Shown one piece after another: positions 1 through 6,980 of a stretch of 24,548 nucleotides of DNA (position 1 is its first letter; each line of letters begins with the position of its first letter). Both the position numbers and the translations under genes were made by a program. Source of the stretch: Firmicutes bacterium UBA1739 (GTDB lineage: Bacteria > Bacillota > Clostridia > Peptostreptococcales > Anaerovoracaceae); assembly GCA_002315385.1 (NCBI GenBank), contig DCHZ01000027.1, positions 1-24,548 of the forward strand, written 5' to 3'. The notes under the pieces are model-generated. The model searched no databases, was not told the DNA's origin, and saw only the letters and a list, made by a program, of their open reading frames with translations.

Positions 1-212
1 ATCATCAAATTAACACTATGTTCACAAATCCTCCGGGCGATACATTAATCATTTTTACTTTAAATCAGTTCTATAAAAAACAATCCGCCTGTATTCAAAA
101 AAAGCAAAAAATCTGTCAGTATTTATCCGAATCATACTTAAATCTGCCATATTAGCCGGATATACTGTTAATACGGTTTTCCATTTCAATTATTTCTTTT
201 CACACAGATATT
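1..212. other. Non-coding stretch upstream of the DUF5688 gene
   Basis: AT-rich sequence with no open frame supported by a ribosome binding site on either strand. I see no RNA gene or repeat here. Its right end carries the promoter of the DUF5688 gene listed next. Confidence 0.5.
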
Positions 213-233
213 TATAATATACCAATCAAGGAG
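213..233 (+). promoter_or_regulatory. -10 element and ribosome binding site of the DUF5688 gene
   Basis: A perfect TATAAT lies at 213-218. No good -35 is visible 16-18 nt upstream. AAGGAG at 228-233 sits 7 nt before the ATG at 241. The short distance implies a leader of only about 15 nt. Confidence 0.55.
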
Positions 234-240
234 ATATTTC

Positions 241-1140
241 ATGAATTATACTGATTTTTGCACTAATCTTAAGGAATTTCTAATGCGGGAATTCTCTTAT
301 CTGAACCTTTCATTCGAAACTCAGACAGTTTATAAAAACAACGAAGAGCTTGACGGCATAGTCATTCACTCAGAGGATTTTTCACTCTCACCGATAATAT
401 ATCCTCAAAAATACTATTCACAATGCGGCATCATTTCCGTAGAACAGATTTTCAGTGAAATCTCCTCTACGGTTTCGGAAGCAATAAAAAATCAGCCTTC
501 CATACCGGTTTTTGACGAGAAAAATGCACGGGAAGCAATTTATTTTTCTCTTTTGAACCGCGAGAAAAACCTGAAAGTGATAGAAAAATGTCCCTATAAA
601 GAATTTCATGATCTTGCAGCCATACCCCGCTGGAGAATAGATGACAGCACCTCCGTACTGGTTTCTTATAGAATGATTGAGGAGCTTCACATGTCTCCCC
701 TCGATATTCTGAAAATTGCTGATGAGAACACCCGAAATGATAAATATATCTGCGTTCCCATAGAAAAAATCCTTGAAAATGAACTTTCCGGTTTTTCTGA
801 TAATCACGGCCCTGTTACTACAGGTCTTTACGTTTTATCTAAGCCTGCCTGGTCCGACGGAAGCAGTGTACTGCTTTCCTCCGAATTCATAAAAAAGGTT
901 GCTGAATATCTCAATTCTTCATCCCTGTATCTCATCCCCTCCAGCCGCCATGAAATCCTGGCCGCATCCACTGACAGCATCACCGATATAAAATTCATAC
1001 TGAAAACCGTCAAAGAAGTTAATTCCACCGCTGTGAGCAGTGAAGATTTTCTGTCCAACTCTGTTTTTTATTACGATTGTGTAAGTGAATCTATTTCAGC
1101 TTATTCCGGAACCGGATACTCTGCAAATCATATTAACTGA
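241..1140 (+). CDS. DUF5688 family protein
   Basis: A 299-residue soluble protein with no signal peptide or membrane segment. It follows the pattern I know from DUF5688 proteins of Lachnospiraceae and related Clostridia. That pattern is an N-terminal segment with a 'NNEELDGI' type motif, a central 'HDLAAIPRWRID' block near residues 123-134, and a C-terminal 'YLIPSSRHEIL' / 'VKEVNSTAVSSEDFLSNSVFYYD' type end. The biochemical function of the family is unknown. Such proteins often occur in several copies per genome in gut Clostridia (established knowledge, not testable here). The start is fixed by AAGGAG 7 nt upstream. The gene stands alone on the plus strand; the next gene is convergent on the minus strand. 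Confidence 0.85.
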   Translation: MNYTDFCTNLKEFLMREFSYLNLSFETQTVYKNNEELDGIVIHSEDFSLSPIIYPQKYYSQCGIISVEQIFSEISSTVSEAIKNQPSIPVFDEKNAREAIYFSLLNREKNLKVIEKCPYKEFHDLAAIPRWRIDDSTSVLVSYRMIEELHMSPLDILKIADENTRNDKYICVPIEKILENELSGFSDNHGPVTTGLYVLSKPAWSDGSSVLLSSEFIKKVAEYLNSSSLYLIPSSRHEILAASTDSITDIKFILKTVKEVNSTAVSSEDFLSNSVFYYDCVSESISAYSGTGYSANHIN

Positions 1141-1396
1141 AGCCCTGCTTTTTTCACCAATAACATTTGCCTTATGTTCAATCTGATTATCGCAACAATA
1201 AGAATCCTGAATAATATCTGAAGCTGTATAATCTGCTTTTTCCGGATATTTTGCATTATGTTCACTTCTGATTTTCTGCCGGAGTTTATTAAAAGCTGAA
1301 TTTTGTCCCGGGATTTCCGGCTATCCGACATTAATGATGGGCGGCAATGGTGGGCACCATTTATGTCGGGGTTCCCACCATTAATGTGGGATACCC
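1141..1396. repeat. Intergenic region with three copies of a palindromic CATTAATG-type motif
   Basis: Between the two convergent genes, 1325-1390 contains three related 17-bp copies: CCGACATTAATGATGGG at 1325-1341 (plus), a variant CCCGACATAAATGGTGC at 1355-1371 (minus), and CCCACATTAATGGTGGG at 1374-1390 (minus). The core CATTAATG is itself palindromic. AATGGTGGG at 1346-1354 and CCCACCATT at 1374-1382 can also pair as a 9-bp stem. I do not recognise the repeat family. The rest, 1141-1320, shows nothing I can name. Confidence 0.55.
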
Positions 1397-1479
1397 AAAA
1401 AACTGCCGCCGGCTGATACAGCCGACGGCAGAAAAAATACTGTTATTAATTTCTCGGCTCTGTTTTTCATAAATTTCAT
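1381..1479 (-). CDS. Possible 32-residue signal-peptide-like small protein
   Basis: A small frame with ATG at 1479 preceded by AAGGA at 1488-1492 (8-nt spacing), 63 nt downstream of the SLH gene stop. The product starts MKFMKNRAEKLITVFFLP, basic then hydrophobic. It has an AVSA site that could be cut by signal peptidase, leaving GGSFLGIPH. Against it, the strong hairpin at 1403-1431 that looks like the SLH gene's terminator lies inside the frame, and the 3' end enters the CATTAATG repeat cluster. The frame may therefore be accidental. Confidence 0.25.
   Translation of the reverse strand: MKFMKNRAEKLITVFFLPSAVSAGGSFLGIPH
1397..1431 (-). terminator. Intrinsic terminator downstream of the SLH protein gene
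   Basis: Read on the minus strand, CTGCCGTCGGCT / AGCCGGCGGCAG forms a 12-bp stem with one mismatch and a 5-nt loop, followed by TTTTTT (plus positions 1397-1402). The opposite side is also flanked by a run of six A/T, but only the minus direction gives a proper U tract after the stem. Confidence 0.75.
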
Positions 1480-1542
1480 AACCGAAATCCTTCAGAGCAT
1501 AAAATACTATTCGTTATTTTTACAGAAGATAATTTTTATAAA

Positions 1543-3129
1543 TTATCTTACTCTTGTGTTAGGAAGTGCCAGTCTTGTGATAATTGTAGCAACTTCAGCT
1601 CTTGTAATGCTGTTATAAGGCTTGAATGTACCTGCGGCATCGTTTCCTGTCAGGATTCCCGCATTGTATAATGCCATAATGCTGTTGTAATAAGGTGTAT
1701 TGACATTAACATCCGGTAAATATTTTACTGACTTAACCGCACCGAATTCGGCAGCAGGCAGGCAGTTTGAGAATATATATGCCATCTGAGCTCTTGAACA
1801 ATTTGCCGTATAATTCACAAAATCACCGGATCTGATGATTCCGTTGTTGAGAGCATAATTTACATATACCTGATACCAAGGAGAACCCTGAACAAAGTTT
1901 GAAGTTCCGGTATAATAAATGCTGTGGATTCGACATGCAGCCGCAATAGCTTCGGCTACTGTAAATGTCCCCTGAGGTGCGAAAATATTAGCACTGTAAC
2001 CCTTCATAAGGTCAAGCTGATATGCATTCTGAACAGAGCTTGCAAACCAGTCTGTAGCTTTCACATCAATGAACATTCCATTGTAATAAGAGTTTACTGT
2101 TTTGAAATTATTCATGCTGCCGCTGGTCGGAACAACAGGTGTAACGCCTACTACATCAATAGAAACCTTTGCCCAGTCGCTTACGCTTTCACCGCTTCTG
2201 CTGTTGGTCACTTCACAGAAATAATAATATGTGCCGGTAGCTGAAGGTGCATATCCTGAATATATATAGTCTGTTTCACCCTTTAATTTTGTAGCGGATG
2301 AGAAAGTGCTCTTCTTGCTGTAATACCACTGATATGAGAGTCTTCCGCTGTCACTGGTATTAGCCTTTGCTTTCAGAGAAAATGCCGCTCCCGGTGCGAG
2401 AGTTTTTGAAGACTGTGTAATAGTAACATAAGGTGTTTCGGGAGAATAATCCTTTACAGTCAAAGTACATCTGTTTGAGTGCAGATATTCGGTACCGCTG
2501 TCTCCCTGATATCTGAGTTCAAAAATATACTGGCTGCCATTATCATCACTGGTAGGCTTGAACGTCGAAGAAATAGTCTGAGTCCCCGGATATGTAAGCT
2601 TACCGGAATCTATAGGATCATCTCCTCTTCCGCTTTGGCCTGCATCATAAAGTGTCCAGTACACAGTGCTTGCCTGTGACGGAATGCTGACAATAATTGA
2701 CATAGTTACATAATCGCCTAAAGAAACTTTTTTCGAGCTGCTCAGATCGGAAATTATTTCAGGCGTATAAGATTCGCGAGAGTCGGATTTAACCTCAACA
2801 AATTCTTTATTTGAACATCCCTTATACTCTATATCTCCGGAATTGGTTTCAGCAAACACGTCAATCTGGAAAGAGTAGCTTCCCTCTGAACGTGGCTGAT
2901 AGTCATATGAGGTGCCGTAAACAGTAGCTACAGTATCTCCGTTTACCAGAACCTTGTAGTAGGCTGCACCATAATCCTCAGTCCAGTCCAGATATACGGT
3001 TTCGCCAAGCTCAATCTGTGACGGATATGCTTCCAGTGATATGAGATAAAGCTGTGCGAAGGCGGTTACGGGAACCAGAGTAAGCATCATACACAGGCTC
3101 AGTAAAACTGCCATTACCTTTTTTTTCAT
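1543..3129 (-). CDS. Exported SLH-domain protein with Ig-like repeats
   Basis: A 528-residue precursor. Residues 1-25 form a signal peptide: KKK, a hydrophobic core, cleavage after AFA. Residues about 28-325 are three beta-rich Ig/fibronectin-like segments, the last with the typical 'LSYQWYYSK' Ig strand. Residues about 353-525 carry three SLH modules: 'DVKATDWFASSVQNAY', 'GSPWYQVYVNYALNNGII' and 'YYNSIMALYNAGILTG' followed by 'ITRAEVATIITRL'. SLH modules usually bind pyruvylated secondary cell-wall polymer, so the protein is probably attached non-covalently to the wall with the Ig-like part outward. The ligand is unknown. AAGGAGG precedes the ATG at 3129 by 6 nt. It has its own promoter and terminator, so it is probably monocistronic. 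Confidence 0.85.
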   Translation of the reverse strand: MKKKVMAVLLSLCMMLTLVPVTAFAQLYLISLEAYPSQIELGETVYLDWTEDYGAAYYKVLVNGDTVATVYGTSYDYQPRSEGSYSFQIDVFAETNSGDIEYKGCSNKEFVEVKSDSRESYTPEIISDLSSSKKVSLGDYVTMSIIVSIPSQASTVYWTLYDAGQSGRGDDPIDSGKLTYPGTQTISSTFKPTSDDNGSQYIFELRYQGDSGTEYLHSNRCTLTVKDYSPETPYVTITQSSKTLAPGAAFSLKAKANTSDSGRLSYQWYYSKKSTFSSATKLKGETDYIYSGYAPSATGTYYYFCEVTNSRSGESVSDWAKVSIDVVGVTPVVPTSGSMNNFKTVNSYYNGMFIDVKATDWFASSVQNAYQLDLMKGYSANIFAPQGTFTVAEAIAAACRIHSIYYTGTSNFVQGSPWYQVYVNYALNNGIIRSGDFVNYTANCSRAQMAYIFSNCLPAAEFGAVKSVKYLPDVNVNTPYYNSIMALYNAGILTGNDAAGTFKPYNSITRAEVATIITRLALPNTRVR

Positions 3130-3173
3130 TTTTTTTCCTCCTTGTTTTAAATATTAGTTGATAACATATTTAT

Positions 3174-3202
3174 ATTTTAATACAATATAGGGCTTAAAAC
3201 AA
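3174..3202 (-). promoter_or_regulatory. Promoter of the SLH protein gene
   Basis: On the minus strand TTGTTT (plus 3197-3202) is separated by 17 nt from TAAAAT (plus 3174-3179). This sits about 45 nt upstream of the ATG, between the upstream terminator and the gene. Confidence 0.5.
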
Positions 3203-3212
3203 GCATTTTTAG

Positions 3213-3264
3213 AAAAAGAGCAGTCATTTTGTATTGTTAATTAAATAACGCAAAACAACCGCTC
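3213..3264 (-). terminator. Intrinsic terminator of the small lipoprotein gene
   Basis: Minus-strand reading: GAGCGGTTGTTTTG pairs with CAAAATGACTGCTC as a 14-bp stem that uses three or so G-U pairs. A 19-nt loop contains an extra GTTA/TAAC pairing. TTTTT follows directly. It lies 29 nt after the lipoprotein stop codon. Confidence 0.7.
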
Positions 3265-3292
3265 CCTGCATAATTAATCTCGGATACAACTG

Positions 3293-3706
3293 CTATTTCA
3301 TTCCGATACTCAGCTCTGCACCCTTAGTAATTTCGTCTTTGCCGCCCAGTGTAAATCCATTCTCCGAACAGTAAACATAGTAATACTGACCCTTTTTGAT
3401 ATCCATTTCTCCTCCGCTTCCGGAAATAGCCGCTTCAAATTCTCCAGACTGGGGAATAAACCTGAAAGCATCTTCAAAAGGCTTATCAAACACATAAACA
3501 TTCCATGTTATTCCTGCCTTGTCTGATACATCATTCGCCTCAAAAATATAGTTTCCTGTTTCAGTGCATTCAAATTCGGTGTAACCGGCATTGTCAAAAC
3601 CGTCAGCCGGAGTAACTACCGCACTGAAAGCCGCTTTATTTCCGCATCCGACAGCAGCCGCCATCAATACGGCGATTGTTAATACCATCAAAAATCTTTT
3701 TTTCAT
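3293..3706 (-). CDS. Small lipoprotein of unknown function
   Basis: A 137-residue precursor with a lipoprotein signal: MKKR, a hydrophobic stretch, then AAAVGC with the probable lipidated cysteine at 21. The mature part is about 115 residues, mostly beta-like and acidic ('YTEFECTETGNYIFEAND'). It resembles the small secreted beta-sandwich domains found in clostridial lipoproteins, but I recognise no named family. AAGGAG precedes the ATG at 3706 by 8 nt. It begins 60 nt after the cinA stop with no terminator in between, so it may be read as the last gene of the ftsK-cinA operon. A strong terminator follows it. Possible role: envelope-associated ligand binding (inference only). Confidence 0.7.
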   Translation of the reverse strand: MKKRFLMVLTIAVLMAAAVGCGNKAAFSAVVTPADGFDNAGYTEFECTETGNYIFEANDVSDKAGITWNVYVFDKPFEDAFRFIPQSGEFEAAISGSGGEMDIKKGQYYYVYCSENGFTLGGKDEITKGAELSIGMK

Positions 3707-3766
3707 AAAACCAACTCCTTCATATTATTTATAATTTACGCCGACAAATCCTATATCATCAGCTTT

Positions 3767-5014
3767 TTAATAAGGCTGCGAAATCAGTTCATTTACCATA
3801 TTCAGCATAAGCATAACCGTATAGCTTCTTATCCAGTTTCTGCTTACAGGTCTTACCCTGTATTCTCTGCACACCGTTCTGCCTTTATAATCTGCACATA
3901 TATAAACCAGTCCCACAGGTTTAAGCCTTGTTCCTCCTCCGGGGCCCGCAATTCCCGTAACAGAAATGCAGACATCACTTCCTGTTTTCCGTTTGAGTCC
4001 TGCAGTCATCTCTCGGGCAGTTTCCTCGCTTACCGCTCCGAATGTTTCCAGAGTTTCGGCTCCTACTCCCAACTCCTCCTGTTTTGCATTATTGCTGTAT
4101 GTAACCAGTCCCCGTTCAAATACCGATGAAATTCCGTCAGTTTCAATAAGTGTTGCCGCAAACAGGCCCCCGGTACAGGACTCTGCACAGGATATTGATA
4201 TTTTACTGTCAATCAGCTTTCCGGCCACTACTGTTTTAAGGTCTTCGTCATCCTCACTGTAAATTGCATTTCCGGCAATTGTCCTGACCTTAACACACAT
4301 TTCCTCTACCGCCGCCTCAGCCTCGGCTCTGGTACTGCGTTTAGATGTAATACGCACACTTACCTCACCTTCCTTCGCGTAAGTGGCAATAGTGGGATCC
4401 GTCTGGTCTGTAATGATTCCCTGCAGCATACTCTCCAGCTGTCCTTCACCTATTCCGAATATTCTGAGCATTTTATAATAAATTACCTCATTGCTCATCG
4501 ATTTCAGATAGGGTTCTACCGATTCCTCAAACATTTTTTTCATTTCTCTCGGCGGTCCCGGAAGACATATAATCATCTTTCCGTTTTTCAGAAAAATGCA
4601 GCCCGGAGCAGTTCCCCCATGATTGTCCAGGATTATTCCGTCTTTTTTTTGAGGAAGCATAGCCTGTTTAATATTATTTCCGCTCATCCGGCGGTTCGTT
4701 TTGATAAAATAGCTTTTTATCGCTGCAAGAGAGGCCACATCCAACCGTAATTCACAGTCCATTGCCTCTGCGGCTATTTCCTTGGTAAGATCGTCCTGCG
4801 TAGGTCCCAGTCCTCCCGTAGTTATTATCAGGTCTACTTCATTCAGCATTCTTTTTATCGTCATCCGTGCCCTGTCCGGATTGTCTCCAACAGTCTCATG
4901 ATAGAGCACATCTATCCCCATCAGATTAAGCTTTTCCGAAAGATATACGGTATTTGTATTGGTGACCTGCCCGAACAGAAGTTCGGTTCCCACACTCAAA
5001 ATTGCAGATTTCAT
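3767..5014 (-). CDS. cinA: CinA family protein / nicotinamide-nucleotide amidohydrolase
   Basis: A 415-residue two-domain protein. The N-terminal half is the MoaB/MogA-like CinA domain, with 'ILSVGTELLFGQ' at the start, 'TTGGLGPTQDDLT' and 'CLPGPPREM'. The C-terminal ~155 residues are the PncC-type domain ('SCAESCTGGLFAATL', 'GLVTYSNNAKQ', 'GIAGPGGGT'). This domain deamidates nicotinamide mononucleotide in characterised relatives, while the N-terminal domain acts on ADP-ribose-type compounds in some. In streptococci cinA is competence-linked; here its position after pgsA is the common clostridial arrangement. An in-frame ATG exists at 5062, but the start at 5014 is preferred because AGGAG lies 8 nt upstream and the family begins there. 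It follows pgsA by 116 nt. Confidence 0.93.
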   Translation of the reverse strand: MKSAILSVGTELLFGQVTNTNTVYLSEKLNLMGIDVLYHETVGDNPDRARMTIKRMLNEVDLIITTGGLGPTQDDLTKEIAAEAMDCELRLDVASLAAIKSYFIKTNRRMSGNNIKQAMLPQKKDGIILDNHGGTAPGCIFLKNGKMIICLPGPPREMKKMFEESVEPYLKSMSNEVIYYKMLRIFGIGEGQLESMLQGIITDQTDPTIATYAKEGEVSVRITSKRSTRAEAEAAVEEMCVKVRTIAGNAIYSEDDEDLKTVVAGKLIDSKISISCAESCTGGLFAATLIETDGISSVFERGLVTYSNNAKQEELGVGAETLETFGAVSEETAREMTAGLKRKTGSDVCISVTGIAGPGGGTRLKPVGLVYICADYKGRTVCREYRVRPVSRNWIRSYTVMLMLNMVNELISQPY

Positions 5015-5130
5015 ATTATTTCTCCTCAGACTTTCAAAGCACTGCTGCCTGCGGACCGGCAATCACTTTATTACCGTTCCGGCAGCCTGCAGGTTTTACG
5101 ACATGCACAGCTCAGAATCATTCACCGCAT

Positions 5131-5658
5131 CTACCCTTTGAATACATTCTTGTTCTTAACAACATAATCTATACCGGAAATAACAGTAAGTATTACCGCA
5201 ATCCACAGGAAAATATCTGCCAGCGGGAAGCCGTCCCATCCGAAAGGCCAGTTTTCGATAAGCAACAGAATTACAGCAATCATCTGAGAAATAGTTTTTG
5301 CTTTTCCCCACTTTGAAGCTGCTATAACTATACCCTGGCTGGCTGCCACCGCTCTGAGACTTACAATCAGAAGCTCTCGTGCCAGAATCACGAATACCAT
5401 CCATGCAGCCACATGACCCAGCTGAACCAGGCATAAAAGTGCCGATGTAACAAGCAGTTTATCTGCCAGCGGATCCATTATTTTACCAAAATTAGTTACA
5501 AGATTGTATTTTCTTGCAATATGTCCGTCAAGAGCATCTGTAATTGATGCCGCAATAAAAATAATGGCTGAAATATAGCTGTGTCCGGTCATTAGAAGAA
5601 CCATAAACACAGGAATCAGAATAATTCTTAATGTAGTAAGTTTATTAGGTAAATTCAT
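5131..5658 (-). CDS. pgsA: CDP-diacylglycerol--glycerol-3-phosphate 3-phosphatidyltransferase
   Basis: A 175-residue integral membrane enzyme that makes phosphatidylglycerol phosphate from CDP-diacylglycerol and glycerol-3-phosphate, the committed step to anionic phospholipids. The CDP-alcohol phosphotransferase signature is complete: D41, D44-G45, A48-R49, G58, D62 and D66. About five to six membrane helices follow. The length is normal for the family. Its ATG shares one base with the rimO stop (TAATG), implying translational coupling in the uppP-ftsK-rimO-pgsA-cinA operon. The 116-nt gap to cinA contains a possible weak stem (CCTGC/GCAGG) but no U tract. Confidence 0.95.
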   Translation of the reverse strand: MNLPNKLTTLRIILIPVFMVLLMTGHSYISAIIFIAASITDALDGHIARKYNLVTNFGKIMDPLADKLLVTSALLCLVQLGHVAAWMVFVILARELLIVSLRAVAASQGIVIAASKWGKAKTISQMIAVILLLIENWPFGWDGFPLADIFLWIAVILTVISGIDYVVKNKNVFKG

Positions 5659-6980
5659 TATTTAACTACCTCCCCTGTTAAATCATAATCAAATGCATCG
5701 GTTATTTTTACATTTACGAAATCTCCCGGCTTTAAAGCTCTGTCTGAAACGAAAATCACGGAATTATCTATTTCTGACGCATCAAACTGAGTCCTTCCTA
5801 TATATCCTCCGTCTTCATCAGGTCCCTCTTCCACCAGCACTTCATAAATATTTCCTATTTTACGGATATTGCTTTCAAGAGAAATCCCCTGCTGAAGCCG
5901 CATGATTGCTTCACGTCTTCTCTCCTTAACATCACTTCTGACCTGAGGCTTAATCTCCGCAGCCGGAGTTCCCTCCTCCTTTGAATAAGAAAACACGCCA
6001 AGCCTGTCAAATTTCATATCCGAAACAAATTCATACAGTTCGTCAAACTCCGGAGCACGTTCTCCCGGGAAACCCACTATTATGGTGGTACGTATTACTA
6101 TTTCCGGAATTTCCTGCCTCATTTCGGAAATCACCCGTATGATGTCTTCTTTTGAAGACCTTCTGTTCATTTTTTTCAGCACAGCATTGCTTCCATGCTG
6201 CACCGGCATGTCAATGTATTTGCATACTTTCGGATTGTCCCTTATTTCCTCAATTAAACGGCGGGTTATTTTGTCCGGATAACAATACATAAGCCTTATC
6301 CATTTTAGCTTTTCTATCTTTTTCAGATCCGACAGCAGCTCCGGCAGCCCGTAATCATCATACATATCGGTGCCGTAATTTGTCGTATCCTGAGCAATAA
6401 GAACCAGCTCCTCCGCTCCGTTTTCAACCAGAGCCTCCGCTTCCTTCAAAATATCCTCCCTGCACCGGCTTCTGTACTTACCTCTTATATGAGGAATGAT
6501 ACAATATGTACATCTGTTATTGCAGCCTTCGGCAATTTTCAGATATGCCGATGAATTTTTCACCTCCGCTCTTAAACCTTCAAAATCCTCAAAACATTCA
6601 GGTGCGTCGGTGCAAATGTGCTGACGCCCATCCTTCAAAGCAGCCTCAATAAGCTCCGGTATTTTCGAATAGTCATTCACTCCTGTAATAATATCGGCCT
6701 CCGTAAGCTCATTAAACAGTTCTTCATTATATCTCTGTCCCAGACATCCCGTTACAGCAAGCAGTCTGCAATTATTCTCCTTATATCCGGAAAGCTCAAA
6801 AACCGTATTAATCGATTCCTCTTTTGCATCCTGAATAAACGCACAGGTGTTAACTATTATAATCTCCGCTTCTGCAAGGTCAGCTTCCGTTTCATGCCCT
6901 GCTTTTTTCAGGACGCCCTTCAGCATCATGGAATCCACTTCATTTTTGGGACATCCCAGGGTTTCAACATAGATTTTCAT
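5658..6980 (-). CDS. rimO: Ribosomal protein S12 methylthiotransferase RimO
   Basis: A 440-residue radical-SAM enzyme that adds a methylthio group to the conserved aspartate of ribosomal protein S12. The N-terminal UPF0004 domain supplies C10, C46 and C79 for one [4Fe-4S] cluster. The radical-SAM CxxxCxxC is C153, C157 and C160 ('EGCNNRCTYCIIP'). The C-terminal ~65 residues form the TRAM domain. 'TLGCPKNEVDS' at the start favours RimO over MiaB, whose N-terminus differs. The start overlaps the ftsK stop by 4 nt (ATGA) and the stop overlaps pgsA by 1 nt, so it is tightly coupled on both sides. Confidence 0.95.
   Translation of the reverse strand: MKIYVETLGCPKNEVDSMMLKGVLKKAGHETEADLAEAEIIIVNTCAFIQDAKEESINTVFELSGYKENNCRLLAVTGCLGQRYNEELFNELTEADIITGVNDYSKIPELIEAALKDGRQHICTDAPECFEDFEGLRAEVKNSSAYLKIAEGCNNRCTYCIIPHIRGKYRSRCREDILKEAEALVENGAEELVLIAQDTTNYGTDMYDDYGLPELLSDLKKIEKLKWIRLMYCYPDKITRRLIEEIRDNPKVCKYIDMPVQHGSNAVLKKMNRRSSKEDIIRVISEMRQEIPEIVIRTTIIVGFPGERAPEFDELYEFVSDMKFDRLGVFSYSKEEGTPAAEIKPQVRSDVKERRREAIMRLQQGISLESNIRKIGNIYEVLVEEGPDEDGGYIGRTQFDASEIDNSVIFVSDRALKPGDFVNVKITDAFDYDLTGEVVK

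Noticed and set aside
5015..5062. Upstream ATG for cinA
   Set aside because: The 16 extra residues are not family-like and the Shine-Dalgarno for the start at 5014 lies within them.
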